Assembly: GCF_029392015.1 (NCBI RefSeq)
Contig: NZ_CP113925.1
Coordinates: forward strand, 2,232,001-2,296,000
Direction of reading: 5' to 3'
DNA: 64,000 nt
Source of the DNA: Bifidobacterium sp. ESL0728
GTDB taxonomy: Bacteria > Actinomycetota > Actinomycetes > Actinomycetales > Bifidobacteriaceae
The notes beneath the pieces are model-generated. The model searched no databases and was not told the DNA's origin. It saw only the letters and a program-made list of their open reading frames with translations. This document shows, one piece after another, positions 25,498 through 35,800 of the stretch. The position numbers and the translations under genes are program-made. Numbering within the stretch: the stretch's first letter is position 1; each line of letters begins with the position of its first letter.

Positions 25498-26178
25498 CTA
25501 CGCTCCTAAGGGTCCGGTCCACGACGAGTCATCAACCGGACGGGCGGACTTGACGGGCTGTTCAGGGGCGTGCTTGGCGGGGAGGGTCTTGGGCTTGAAG
25601 GGGAAACGCTGGGCGCGCATCTTTTCGTAGTCGGCGATGGCGTCCTCGTGCTGCAGCGTCAAGTCGATGTCGTCGTAGCCGTTCATCAGGCGCCAACGTG
25701 TGTAATCGTTGACTTCGAAGGGCAGGGTGACGTCGCCGCAGGTCACGGTGCGTTCCTTCAGATCGACGGTCATGTCACGGCCGGGTTCTTCCTCTAACAA
25801 CTTCCAGAGCAGCTCGACGCTTTCCTGTGGCATGATGGCGGCCAGCACGCCGTTTTTGGCGGTGTTGCCGTAGAAGATGTCCGCGAAGCGCGGGCTGATG
25901 ATGACACGGAATCCGTAATCGCGCAGAGCCCACACGGCGTGCTCGCGCGACGAGCCGATGCCGAAATCGGGTCCGGCGACCAGAATCTTGCCCTTGTTCT
26001 GGTATTCCGGCTTGTTCAGAATAAAGTCGGGGTCACGTCGCCACGCGTAGAACAGCGCGTCCTCGAAGCCCGTCTTGGTGACGCGCTTCAAAAAGACGGC
26101 CGGAATGATCTGGTCGGTGTCGACGTTCGAACGCCGAAGCGGGACGCCAACGCCGGTGACCTGCGTAAGTTTCTCCAT
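25498..26178 (-). CDS. leuD: 3-isopropylmalate dehydratase small subunit
   Basis: LeuD forms the isomerase with LeuC that converts 2- to 3-isopropylmalate in leucine synthesis. The 226-residue protein has the family marks [35 protein letters not shown] and [16 protein letters not shown]. The ATG at 26178 is preceded by AGGAAG. The length is typical of the bacterial form, with a short Pro/Ala-rich tail. leuC lies upstream on the same strand with a 188-bp gap in which I see no gene. Confidence 0.96.
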   Translation of the reverse strand: MEKLTQVTGVGVPLRRSNVDTDQIIPAVFLKRVTKTGFEDALFYAWRRDPDFILNKPEYQNKGKILVAGPDFGIGSSREHAVWALRDYGFRVIISPRFADIFYGNTAKNGVLAAIMPQESVELLWKLLEEEPGRDMTVDLKERTVTCGDVTLPFEVNDYTRWRLMNGYDDIDLTLQHEDAIADYEKMRAQRFPFKPKTLPAKHAPEQPVKSARPVDDSSWTGPLGA

Positions 26179-26366
26179 GATGTTTCTTCCTTATATACCT
26201 AATGTCTTCAATATCCGAGTTGAATCGATGAAACCGTTCAACGTGTCTATCTGCTACTTTTACCAGCTCGTCAGCAATAAGTACATGGCTTACTGCATTT
26301 GAGCTTGCTCACTTACCGTTTTCGCATGATTGCCTTGGCCAAGCGCATAGAAGCAGCAGACGTCGA

Positions 26367-27770
26367 TTACAGGTCGGCGGGGCTGGAAATCGTGCCGCGG
26401 ATGGCGGTGGCGGCGGCGACTAGCGGCGAGGCCAGATGCGTGCGTCCGCCCTTGCCCTGACGGCCTTCGAAGTTGCGGTTCGAGGTCGAGATCGAACGTT
26501 CGCCGGGCACGAGCTTGTCCGGATTCATCCCGAGGCACATTGAGCAGCCGGCATTGCGCCATTCCGCACCGAAGTCCTTGAATATCTTGTCAAGCCCTTC
26601 GTCTTCGGCTTGCAGGCGGGCTCGGGACGAGGCCGGCACGACCAGCACGCGATGGATGGAATCGGCCTTGTGACGGCCCTTCATCACCGATGCGGCGGCA
26701 CGCAGGTCCTCGATGCGTCCGTTGGTGCAGGAGCCGATGAAGACGGTGTCCACCGGAATCGACTTGATCGGCGTTCCCGGCTTCAAGCCCATATACTCGA
26801 GCGCGGACTGTGTAGCTTGGCGCTGCTCGGCATCGGCGATATCGGCCGGATCCGGCACGTCGGCAGTGATCGGCGCTCCCTGGCCGGGGTTTGTGCCCCA
26901 AGTGACGTACGGCGCAAGGTCGGCCGCGTTGATGGTGACCTCTTTATCGAACGTCGCATCGTCGTCGGTCTTGAGCGTCTTCCAATAGGCCACAGCCTTG
27001 TCCCACATCTCCCCGGTCGGAGCGTAGGGGCGGCCCTTCAAGTACTCGAAGGTGGTCTCGTCGGGAGCAATCATGCCCGCGCGGGCACCGGCCTCGATGG
27101 ACATGTTGCAAATAGTCATGCGCGCGTCCATGGAAAGCGAGCGAATCGCGGAACCACGGTATTCGATGACGTGGCCCTGCCCGCCGCCGATCCCGATCTT
27201 GGCGATGATGGCCAGGATGATGTCTTTGGCGGTCACACCTTTCGGCAGTTCGCCTTCGACGTTGACGGCCATGGTCTTAAACGGCTTCAACGACAAGGTC
27301 TGCGTGGCCATGACGTGCTCGACCTCGGAGGTGCCGATGCCGAACGCAAGCGCCCCGAACGCGCCGTGCGTGGAGGTATGCGAATCGCCGCAGACGATGG
27401 TCATGCCCGGCTGTGTCAGGCCGAGGTTCGGCGCGAAGGCATGGACGATGCCCTGATCGGCGTCACCCAACGGATGCAGCAACACCCCGAATTCCTTGCA
27501 GTTCTTCTCCAACGTGCTCAGCTGCTTGGCAGAGGTCTTGTCGGGATTGGGCTTGTCGATGTCGACCGTAGGCGTGTTGTGGTCTTCGGTGGCGATCAGC
27601 AGGTCGGTGTGGCGCGGCTTGCGCCCGGCCAGTCGCAGGCCCTCGAACGCCTGTGGACTGGTGACCTCGTGCATGAGCATGAGGTCGATATAGATCAGGT
27701 CCGGGGCACCGTCTTTGCCCTGGTACACCAGGTGATCGGCCCAGACTTTTTCAGCCAATGTGCTTGCCAT
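26367..27770 (-). CDS. leuC: 3-isopropylmalate dehydratase large subunit
   Basis: The 467-residue aconitase-family subunit binds a [4Fe-4S] cluster. Ligand motifs are visible in [13 protein letters not shown] and [12 protein letters not shown], with the substrate-binding [21 protein letters not shown] block. The start at 27770 has a near-perfect AGGAGG ribosome site with 4-bp spacing. It is divergent from the IclR-type regulator gene 169 bp away, the arrangement known for LtbR and leuCD in Corynebacterium. Regulation by that protein is inferred from the layout. Confidence 0.96.
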   Translation of the reverse strand: MASTLAEKVWADHLVYQGKDGAPDLIYIDLMLMHEVTSPQAFEGLRLAGRKPRHTDLLIATEDHNTPTVDIDKPNPDKTSAKQLSTLEKNCKEFGVLLHPLGDADQGIVHAFAPNLGLTQPGMTIVCGDSHTSTHGAFGALAFGIGTSEVEHVMATQTLSLKPFKTMAVNVEGELPKGVTAKDIILAIIAKIGIGGGQGHVIEYRGSAIRSLSMDARMTICNMSIEAGARAGMIAPDETTFEYLKGRPYAPTGEMWDKAVAYWKTLKTDDDATFDKEVTINAADLAPYVTWGTNPGQGAPITADVPDPADIADAEQRQATQSALEYMGLKPGTPIKSIPVDTVFIGSCTNGRIEDLRAAASVMKGRHKADSIHRVLVVPASSRARLQAEDEGLDKIFKDFGAEWRNAGCSMCLGMNPDKLVPGERSISTSNRNFEGRQGKGGRTHLASPLVAAATAIRGTISSPADL

Positions 27771-27925
27771 ACGACCTCCTATCGTCGGTTTTGGAGCCGC
27801 AACCCCGTCAATATTTCGGCCACGCGGATTTTGTGGTTTTGTTTAATTCCGAGTATCGGTGTTTGTCAACATTATGGACATCTTTGGTTCATATCGTGAG
27901 ATGAATGAAATGATAGGCCCCACTG

Positions 27926-27942
27926 TATAATATTCATGTATG
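27926..27942 (+). promoter_or_regulatory. Extended -10 promoter of the IclR gene, probably leaderless
   Basis: TGTATAAT at 27924-27931 ends 8 bp before the ATG at 27940, and no Shine-Dalgarno sequence is present. The start point of transcription would fall within about 2 nt of the start codon. The divergent leuC promoter and the regulator's own site must lie in the same 169-bp spacer. Confidence 0.6.
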
Positions 27943-28764
27943 GACTCATTATCAAAGGATCCCCAAGCGGCGCGGGCCTCACGCGCGCCCCAAGCAACAG
28001 GCAATGCTGCCCAAAATTCGAATCACGCCCCTATTCACGACGAGATTCATTCCGGGGTCGGGGTTCTCGATAAGACGGTCAAGATTCTCGAGGCCCTTGA
28101 AAGCGGGCCTTCCACGTTAGGGCAATTGGTCGCCGCCACTGGGCTAGCGCGTCCCACCGCACACCGTTTGGCCATTGCGCTGGAACGGCATCGTTTTGTG
28201 CTTCGCGACCAGCACGGCCGCTTCATTCTGGGTTCACGTTTCGCCGAACTGGCCACCGCCGCCGGCGAAGACCGTTTGCTGACGGCCGCCGGACCAATCC
28301 TGCAAACGCTTCTGGATCGCACCGGCGAATCCGCGCAAATCTATCGCCGTCAAGGCGACCAGCGCGTCTGCATCGCCGCCGTCGAGCGCGCGAGCGGACT
28401 TCACGATTCCATTCCCGTGGGTGCCATGCTTTCGATGCAGGCTGGCAGCGCTGCGCAGATTCTCGTCGCCTGGGAGGATTCCGAGCGACTGCACCAGGGT
28501 CTGCGCCACGCCAAATTCACGACTTCAACGCTGGCGACCGTACGTCGCCGCGGCTGGGCCGATTCCGTCAACGAACGTGAGGAAGGCGTCTGCTCGGTCT
28601 CCGCGCCGATCCGCAACTCCTCCGGCCAAGTCATCGCCGCCATTTCGATTTCCGGTCCCTCCGGTCGCATGGGCCCCTCCCCGGGCCGTCGTTACGCCCC
28701 GTACGTCATGGCCGGCGGCAAATACCTGACCGACGCCCTGATGAAGGCCAGCGCCGGAAGATAA
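27940..28764 (+). CDS. IclR-family regulator, likely LtbR-type control of leuCD
   Basis: This 274-residue protein has an IclR winged helix at about residues 43-100 (LDKTVKILEALESGPSTLGQ, then LARPTAHRLAIAL) and the IclR effector domain, with GARLSMQAGSAAQ-like and RRRGWADSVNEREEGVCSVS segments. It is divergent from leuC. In Corynebacterium the IclR protein LtbR represses leuB and leuCD, and this gene is the probable orthologue by position. The first 35 residues are an Ala/Gln/Asn-rich extension. A terminator follows directly. Confidence 0.9.
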   Translation: MDSLSKDPQAARASRAPQATGNAAQNSNHAPIHDEIHSGVGVLDKTVKILEALESGPSTLGQLVAATGLARPTAHRLAIALERHRFVLRDQHGRFILGSRFAELATAAGEDRLLTAAGPILQTLLDRTGESAQIYRRQGDQRVCIAAVERASGLHDSIPVGAMLSMQAGSAAQILVAWEDSERLHQGLRHAKFTTSTLATVRRRGWADSVNEREEGVCSVSAPIRNSSGQVIAAISISGPSGRMGPSPGRRYAPYVMAGGKYLTDALMKASAGR

Positions 28765-28787
28765 ACGCCTCCACCAATTTATGCAAT

Positions 28788-28828
28788 AAAAATCCGGATA
28801 CCCCTACAAGTGGACACCCGGATTTTTT
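28788..28828 (+). terminator. Terminator of the IclR gene
   Basis: AAATCCGG and CCGGATTT form the stem, followed on the plus strand by TTTTC. The hairpin begins 24 bp after the stop codon. Confidence 0.85.
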
Positions 28829-28948
28829 CAAAGACGTACCGGCGAATACACATTTCTATCGATTCCCTCAAAATTATCTTGTATGAGTTCATTGATTGAA
28901 TCGATACGCTTCAAGTAATAAATCCTGATTATTTATATCCGAATTTGC

Positions 28949-29084
28949 CCGTAATCTCCGGTTAAATTTACCATAATTTACGGTTGGGGAATACCATGAC
29001 TTCCTATTAGGATTTACCATAAACCTTAAGTAGAAAAACCATAGTCTACAAGTAGGATCTGCCATAATCCATAAGTAGACAACG
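28949..29084. repeat. Six degenerate tandem repeats of 22-23 bp
   Basis: The block CC(A/G)TAAT or CCAT(A/G)(A/G) recurs at 28949, 28971, 28994, 29017, 29039 and 29062, so the spacings are 22, 23, 23, 22 and 23 bp. Copies 4-6 also share a (A/C)AAGTAG(A/G) segment about 10 bp further on. The array lies between the 3' ends of the IclR gene and of the convergent metallophosphatase gene. No open frame crosses it. Confidence 0.7.
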
Positions 29085-29137
29085 CAACGGCGCTCGAAAA
29101 TAATGAAATATCAACGAAAACAGGACGCCATAGCCGC

Positions 29138-30469
29138 CTACTTCTTCAAGTGCATCTTGCGCAGGATCTGCGCGATAAGGCGCGGACGACGCAGGAGGTT
29201 CGTGCCTTCCTTGGCAGCATCGGGAGCACCGTTGAGCGCGTAGGTGTAGGGCTTGTTGGAGCTTGATTTGCCGACCAAATCGCCGAACTCCAAGAGCTGG
29301 GTGCGCGGCTCGTAAGGGTGACGGATGTCGAATTCCAGAAGACGCGCGGCACGCTGGGCCGGCGCCGGACCATAGGAGCCGAAGCCACAGGTCGGGGTGG
29401 CGAAAAGCCTCAACCCCTCGGTGGTACCGACGAAACGATTGCGGTGATCATGGCCTGCCAGCAACGCGAAATAGCCGTCGGTCGACTTCAGGATGTCGAA
29501 CTCGCCAGTGTCGGTGTCGGGGCAGCTGATACCCTCTCCAAGGAAACTGCCGGGCAGGGTCTTGGACTCGTCGATGACGTAATTATGGCCAGCGAACGTG
29601 CGATATCCCTCCACGGCGTGTGCGGCAGTGGTCGGGACTTCCTTGAGTAAATTGTAATACTGCGGTACCGGAATGTGCTGGAAGACTATCGACTTGGCGC
29701 CAACCAGCTTCGGTGCCACCTTCAGGAAATCAAGCGCGCGCTGGCTCGGAGCGCCGTAGCCGCCGAGCTTGCCGTAATCGCCGGAATTGAAAATCACCAA
29801 GCCGAGCACGCTGTCGCTTTTGTGGTCTTCGCTGACCGGCAGCACGAACGTGCCCGCCTCGCAGGGATAAATGTATTGGTTTGGTAAGCCGCTGCCGGGC
29901 TGCTTGCGGGGGCGATCGGAGCGCTTGATGGGAGGCTCCGGATTGAGGCACCCGGGGAATTCGCGATAGATCTCATCAAGTTCGGCATTGGAGAGGCCAC
30001 ACTGGAAATCATGGTTGCCATAGGTAACGGCCCACGGAACGTGACGCTCGATCAGTGGGGCAAGGAACTGCGAAATCTCCTGCCGCACCAACTCGCGGGT
30101 ATGCTCAAGCTCGCTGTCGCGCTGGTTGGTCGCCGACGATCCCACCGACCATTTCTGCGGCGTCCAAGTGCGCTTACGGAACGTCTTGGCATACGCCTTG
30201 TCGTAGCCGGCGATCTGGTTGCCCGAAAAAATGACGATGTCGGGGCGGGAACTGTCGAGGGCCGCCTCGATGAGTTTGACGGTGTCTTTGTTGACCTTGG
30301 GACCATCCTGAATATCCGCCAATACCAAGACGCGGAACTTGCCGGAATCGTGGAACTGCAGGCGGCCGAGACGCACCGAGACGGAAACGGGCCGGGTGTC
30401 GCCCTCCTGCACGGGTTGAATCCTGGGTTTTGACGAAAGATCATGCGTTCCGTGTGTTTGATCAGTCAT
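29138..30469 (-). CDS. Calcineurin-like metallophosphatase
   Basis: The 443-residue protein has the metallophosphoesterase fold. The motif series is LVLADIQDG (motif I), IFSGNQIAG (motif II), AVTYGNHDF (motif III), VFQHIPVPQYY (motif IV) and LLAGHDHRNR (motif V). Motif II usually reads GDx with an Asp that bridges both metal ions. Here it is Asn. The start at 30469 is supported by GAAGGGAAA, 4 bp before the ATG. No signal peptide is present, so the enzyme is cytoplasmic. The substrate is unknown. The gene stands alone between the IclR gene and the tRNA genes. Confidence 0.87.
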   Translation of the reverse strand: MTDQTHGTHDLSSKPRIQPVQEGDTRPVSVSVRLGRLQFHDSGKFRVLVLADIQDGPKVNKDTVKLIEAALDSSRPDIVIFSGNQIAGYDKAYAKTFRKRTWTPQKWSVGSSATNQRDSELEHTRELVRQEISQFLAPLIERHVPWAVTYGNHDFQCGLSNAELDEIYREFPGCLNPEPPIKRSDRPRKQPGSGLPNQYIYPCEAGTFVLPVSEDHKSDSVLGLVIFNSGDYGKLGGYGAPSQRALDFLKVAPKLVGAKSIVFQHIPVPQYYNLLKEVPTTAAHAVEGYRTFAGHNYVIDESKTLPGSFLGEGISCPDTDTGEFDILKSTDGYFALLAGHDHRNRFVGTTEGLRLFATPTCGFGSYGPAPAQRAARLLEFDIRHPYEPRTQLLEFGDLVGKSSSNKPYTYALNGAPDAAKEGTNLLRRPRLIAQILRKMHLKK

Positions 30470-30549
30470 GATTTCCCTTCGCGTCGTTGACAATTCCAAT
30501 AGTACCGTCAATACCATCAAACGATTACCGCACTCATTATCCCACGAAA

Positions 30550-30587
30550 ATAAAAGGCCTCGCAACTAAAAAGCTGCGAGGCTTTTG
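30550..30587 (-). terminator. Terminator of the tRNA-Glu/tRNA-Gln unit
   Basis: AAAAGGCCTCGCA and TGCGAGGCTTTT form a strong stem. On the minus strand it is followed by a run of T. It lies 9 bp beyond the 3' end of tRNA-Gln. Confidence 0.88.
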
Positions 30588-30595
30588 CATCTTTG

Positions 30596-30667
30596 CTGGG
30601 GTACCTGGACTCGAACCAAGAACAACTGAACCAGAATCAGCCGTGTTGCCAATTACACCATACCCCA
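30596..30667 (-). tRNA. tRNA-Gln (anticodon CTG)
   Basis: Read on the minus strand the sequence starts TGGGGTATGGTGTAATTGGC, has the anticodon loop TTCTGGT, the T-arm GGTTCGAGTCC and ends in TACCCCAG, which pairs with the 5' end over 7 bp. CCA is not fully encoded. The unit is 72 nt. The CTG anticodon identifies glutamine. Confidence 0.9.
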
Positions 30668-30709
30668 ATTGGCTTGGTGCCGTAGCCATTAAGCAACTAT
30701 AGCACTTCG

Positions 30710-30782
30710 TACCTCCAACCGGATTTGAACCGGTGTTGGCGCCGTGAGAGGGCGTAGTCCTAGACCGCTAGACGATGGAGGC
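30710..30782 (-). tRNA. tRNA-Glu (anticodon CTC)
   Basis: On the minus strand the gene starts GCCTCCATCGTCTAGCGGTC, with loop CTCTCAC (anticodon CTC), T-arm GGTTCAAATCC and acceptor end TGGAGGT plus discriminator A. The length is 73 nt. It lies just upstream of tRNA-Gln in the same direction and downstream of gltX, whose product charges it. Confidence 0.92.
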
Positions 30783-30945
30783 TAACTTATCTGCTGCCCT
30801 TCCCAAGGCAACAAACTAGTAGTCTATAGGAAAGCCCGAATAACCGCAACCCGGCGTGTTGACTTCGCCTGAAGCCGAACGCCGATATCTTTCACACCAA
30901 GTCCGGCATACCTTAACCTTCATCATTCCGAGACCTAAGCTTGTT

Positions 30946-31099
30946 GCTGGTAAACGGCACATAAACACGCATAAAAGTCCGTCCACCTGCACCAACACGC
31001 GTACAACACAGATTCGTGCTGGAAAACAGCACCATAAACACAGTAAGAGTCCGTTTACCAGCACTGATAAGTAACCAATGTTGGCAAACGGACTCTTAC
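30946..31099. repeat. Repeated and inverted blocks between gltX and tRNA-Glu, including a strong hairpin
   Basis: Two imperfect direct copies of about 48 bp start at 30946 (GCTGGTAAACGGCACATAAA) and 31018 (GCTGGAAAACAGCACCATAA). The second copy's right part, GTAAGAGTCCGTTT at 31043-31056, pairs perfectly with AAACGGACTCTTAC at 31086-31099, 38 bp past the gltX stop. The hairpin probably ends gltX transcription, though no T-tract is seen. The first copy can form an alternative pairing with the second (GGTAAACGG with CCGTTTACC). Confidence 0.7.
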
Positions 31100-31136
31100 G
31101 CGGATGGCTTTTACGACAATCGCAAGCAAACCGGCT

Positions 31137-32660
31137 TTACAGGTGCTCGCGCAAACCCTTGAGACGGGCAAGGGTCAGCGGCTTGCCGATAATCTCCATG
31201 GACTCGAAAAGCGGCGGGGAGACGCGGCGGCCGGACATGGCCACACGCACCGGGCCGAACGCCAGACGCGGCTTGAAACCGCCATCCTCGACCAGCGCCT
31301 TGTTGAGAGTCTCATGCAGGTTGTCGGTCTTCCAATCAGTCTCGGCGACGCCGCTCAACGCAGCAATGGCCTTGTCGAGCACCTCGGGTGCGGAATCCTT
31401 GAGCGTCTTGCGGGCGTCGTCCTCGGGCTCGATGTATTCGTCCTCGCTCAAAAGGCTTCCGGCCATGCCGGCGACCTCGCCAAGCAGGCGCACACGCGGC
31501 TGCACCAGCGGCGCGGAATCGGTGAGAATTCGGCGTTCTCGGTCGGTCAGCTTGTCCCACGAATCGGCGGAGACCACGCCGTCACGGTGCAGATACGGCA
31601 CGGAACGGTTGAGGAAGTCCTGCGGCTCCAGCATGCGGATATGCTCGGCGTTGATGGAGATGGCCTTGTCGATGTCGAAGTGGGCCGGGTTGGCCTTGAC
31701 GTCGCGGATGTCGAACTTCTCGACCATTTCGTCCATGCTGAAGACATCGCGGTCGGGCGCGATCGACCAGCCGAGCAGGGCCAGATAGTTCAGGAGACCT
31801 TCGGGAATGAAGCCGTGCTCGCGGTGCAGGAAGAGGTTGGACTCGGGGTCGCGCTTGGAAAGCTTCTTCTTGCCCTTGCCCATGACGTAAGGCATGTGGC
31901 CGAAAAGCGGCATTTCTTTGGCGATGCCGAGCTTGATCAGATAACGGTAGAGCACGACCTGACGAGGCGTGGAGCTTAAGAGGTCCTCACCGCGCAGCAC
32001 GACGTTGATGCGCATGAGCGCGTCGTCTACCGGGTTGGTGAGCGTGTAGAGCGGGTCGCCGTTCGGGCGCACGATGACGTAATCAGGCACTGAACCGGCC
32101 TTGAACTCGATACGGCCGCGGATGAGATCGTCGAAGGCGATATCCTCATCGGGCATCTTGATGCGCAGCGCAGGCTTGCGACCCTCGGCTTTGAACGCGG
32201 CCTTCTGCTCGTCGGTCAGATTGCGGTCATAGCCGTCATAACCGAACGCCTTCGGGCGACCGGCGGCGACGTTACGCGCTTCAACCTCTTCAGCGGTGGA
32301 ATAGGACTCGTAGGCATAGCCAGCGTCGAGCAGCTTCTTGGCCACGTCGCGGTAGATGTCGCCACGCTCGGACTGACGGTACGGTCCGTCGGGGCCGCCG
32401 ACGTTGATGCCCTCGTCCCAGTCAATATGAAGCCAGTTCAGGGCATCGATGATCTGGTTATAGCTTTCCTCGGAATCGCGCTCGTTGTCCGTGTCTTCGA
32501 TGCGGAAGACGAAGGTGCCGTGCGTGTGCCGCGCCTCGGCCCAGTTGAACAGGGCGGTGCGTACCATGCCGACGTGCGGCGTTCCGGTCGGCGACGGGCA
32601 GAAGCGCACGCGCACGTCTTTGGGCAGTTCAGGTCTAGAATCAGTTGAATTTTCAGTCAT
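31137..32660 (-). CDS. gltX: Glutamyl-tRNA synthetase
   Basis: GltX charges tRNA-Glu. The 507-residue protein has the class I signature in [21 protein letters not shown] (HIGH region) and KKKLSKRD (KMSKS region), plus FRIEDTD. The start at 32660 is the family start ([20 protein letters not shown]), and the 15 codons upstream are not conserved. The C-terminal anticodon-binding domain is complete. It ends 354 bp upstream of tRNA-Glu on the same strand. Confidence 0.96.
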   Translation of the reverse strand: MTENSTDSRPELPKDVRVRFCPSPTGTPHVGMVRTALFNWAEARHTHGTFVFRIEDTDNERDSEESYNQIIDALNWLHIDWDEGINVGGPDGPYRQSERGDIYRDVAKKLLDAGYAYESYSTAEEVEARNVAAGRPKAFGYDGYDRNLTDEQKAAFKAEGRKPALRIKMPDEDIAFDDLIRGRIEFKAGSVPDYVIVRPNGDPLYTLTNPVDDALMRINVVLRGEDLLSSTPRQVVLYRYLIKLGIAKEMPLFGHMPYVMGKGKKKLSKRDPESNLFLHREHGFIPEGLLNYLALLGWSIAPDRDVFSMDEMVEKFDIRDVKANPAHFDIDKAISINAEHIRMLEPQDFLNRSVPYLHRDGVVSADSWDKLTDRERRILTDSAPLVQPRVRLLGEVAGMAGSLLSEDEYIEPEDDARKTLKDSAPEVLDKAIAALSGVAETDWKTDNLHETLNKALVEDGGFKPRLAFGPVRVAMSGRRVSPPLFESMEIIGKPLTLARLKGLREHL

Positions 32661-32876
32661 AATCCCATTATGCCGCGCGTGATTGACGGGGACGGATTTC
32701 GCCATATATTTTTAAACGTTGGCACATGGTATTTTTCATTGAACGAAAAAAATGCCTGCTTTTTCAAGCCGGAGTGCCAAACCTTTTGTTGCCGATGCAT
32801 CTTTTGCACACGGATTCTGCCTAGATTCGAGCGTCAACAAACAACACTGCGGCATGGCAGACATAAAGAACAAATA

Positions 32877-35800
32877 TTATTGAACACCTATCAAGTCAGA
32901 CGGCAAAGCGACGGTTCTGACAACGTGATGGCCCGATTCAAGTGGGGGCAGGAGCCAGGAATTAGACAGACAGCGCACGCCGGCAATATATCTGGGTTGT
33001 TTGATTTGTTCGGCACCGCATGGTTTGCGATCGACCAGCACCATTCCCATCGAGCCATCGGCGAGAGACGGCAAGACGACCAGCGCACTGCAATCTGGCG
33101 GCACATCGATATCCAATTGCAAACATCCATCCGACACATTCCCTTGTTGAGAAGATTGGACATCATTCACACCGCAACTTTTCGCCGACGGACCTGCAAA
33201 ATCAGATGTGAATGCCGTAACGGCTGCATTGTTTGAAGAGGAATCCGCCGAATCCATCGCCGTTGGAATTATGCCGCTGTCTACTTTTCGACAGCGGACC
33301 GTTATGGTTCCGGTGCGAACGGGAACGCTTACCTTAGCCTCACTGACCTCGCCAGGCTGCGGCATGACGAGGAACGTGCGGTAGCCGGGTTCGATCGGGC
33401 GAATACCGAGCAAGCCTTCCGGCAGAAGATAGACCGGTGAGGCCGCCCATGGGTGGGAATAGGTGAGATTCGGCTTAAGGCTCGAATCCCAGGCTTCCAT
33501 GGTGCCGCCGCCCTGCGCCCGAAGCATGTTGCCCCAGGTTCTTCGGCCTTCAGGAGCGGCAATGAGCGGATTGGCATCCGCGCCGTAACCGGCCCGGTAC
33601 AGCCCGTCAAGATAGACCGCCGCCGTGTAGACGCTGCAAGCCATCCCCCGCGAGCGCAGATAATCCGTCACTTTCGGCAGCCTGTCTTCCGGGACTTGCC
33701 CGAACTCGAGCACAAACGCGGAGGCGTGCAGCGAGCAATGGCCAATGCGCAGGCCCCTGATTGCTTGGCCCAATTCGCAATCATCACGGTCTACAGCAAT
33801 GGTCGAATCGGCAGGGTTATGGAGTCGTCGATTTTCTGTTTCAATTCCATCGCCGGTCGCTTCGGAGGCATTCGACAAAGAATTTCCCGGTTTTGGACGA
33901 TGCGGGGTTGCTGATTTGCCGTTTATCTGCCGAGGTACGTCGACAAGGCCGTCGCAATAAGCGCCCTGTGATTCGTCGTAAAGCCACGTATTGATACCCT
34001 TGCGGATACGTTTTGAACGGTTGTCGAATAATTCGGCATCGTCATCCTCACCGGTAATTTGCGCCAAAACCGTCATATCGGCATACGCCTGCGATGCCAG
34101 GGCATTAATGACGGTATTGACGCGCCCGAAGACGAAACCGTCGCGTTCGCTTTGCGGCCAGTCAACGAGATCGCCGTCAGTATGGCTCGATTCGCCGGGG
34201 TCTTTGACAATCAGGCCGAATCGATTGTCCCAGAATCGTTGCGGCAACAGGATTTTGAGATGCTCATACTGGGCACGAATCTGCGATTCCTCGCCCGTGC
34301 GCATCCACCAATCGTAGACCGCCAGAATCAGGTACATCGGCCATTCGGTGGGCCACGTTCGGTTGGCGATCAGATAATCGACGGTATAGCGAGCCAGCGT
34401 CGGGGCATCATCAAGCGCAAGATGGCACTGCTGCTGGATCCACGCATCCGCCTCATAGGGGGCACGTTCGCGCGTCCAGGAATCGGCGTAGATATTGCCG
34501 TTGCAGGCATCGATGGTCCGGGCGCAAAGCGACCAGACGTCGTTCAGCGTCGGGTTCGAAGAGCGGAAATTCGCGTCCCCTGTCGTCTTGGGGTAGATCA
34601 ACGACGCAACTTCAATTTCAAGCTCTCCCGAATCGATGAGTTCGGTTACGTTTAACCAAGAATCATTTGCGCCGTGGAATCCAGCCACGTCTGTACCATC
34701 TTGATCCTCTGAACGACAGAAGGTGTGAGCTTGTGCCCCACCTTGCATGGTTTGGCCATTTTGTGCAGCAGAATCATCATTACCACAAGAGTCAGGGTTA
34801 TAGAGCTCGTTGCCGTCTACGGCATGAAGCTCTACATAGCGGAAAACGCGCATTCCCCACGTTTCCAGCGCTTTGTCAGCCTCCTTGTCGCTTTCACCAC
34901 TGTCATCCGTTGGCCTGATATGCCAGCGATCCTCATAGACGTTGGAGGTGTCGAGACGGTACTTCACCGAGCCGTCGGCATTGCACACCTCGCCATATCG
35001 AATGTCCAATTCCAACGATTCCGGGCAATGCGAACGCACCCGCACACCACCAATCTGCACACCGCCGAAATCGAGCACCGCTCCCCTGTCTGGCAGGCGG
35101 GAAATAACAACCGGGCGGCAATAACGCAGCCGCAACTTGTCGGTTGGCGTCGGTTCAAGCCTTGCAAATCGAGGCTTTGCAACTGCGGCACTCCACAAAG
35201 AATCGTCAAAACCCGGTTCATCAAAACCGAATGGATAATGTTGCGAATCAATGTTTTCGGCAGGTGCCTGAAAATACTGTGTGCCTATCGAAGCGCTGTC
35301 CGGGTAGACGCCAGCTCCTGGCATGGCCTTCCAGCTTGAACCAGTACCGTAATGACGCACTTCGCCGTCAATAAATTCGACATCGAGCTGAGCGGCAAAA
35401 CGCTGGTCTTCAAGCGTGTACGCAACCACACCCAGGGCGTTGGCTCCCGAATGCAGCAAAGCCGTGACATCATAGCCATCCACACGGGCTTCATCGCCAA
35501 TCGGAAACACCGGACCGCAGCCGACAAACGAGCCATTGGTCCACATCCGATAGACGAATTGCCGGGCCGGGCGCGTGGAAGATCCAGTCGCATACAATGT
35601 CGCCCACAATATGGGTTTATTAGGCAGCGTGAATTCGTTGCGCAGAAAAGCCCAGCCCCGCGAGTTTCCGACATTTTCAGGAATGCCCGAAACATCAGCC
35701 CAAATCGGCGTCGCCTGCCATTGCGGTCCCGGCCACGTACCGAAAGTAGCTGGTGCGGCCCATCCGGATGCTCCATTAGCTTCAGTGTCGAATTTATCGG

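Noticed and set aside
28949..29084. Short CRISPR or coding repeat
   Set aside because: The period of 22-23 bp is too short for CRISPR, the units are degenerate throughout, and no open frame crosses the array.
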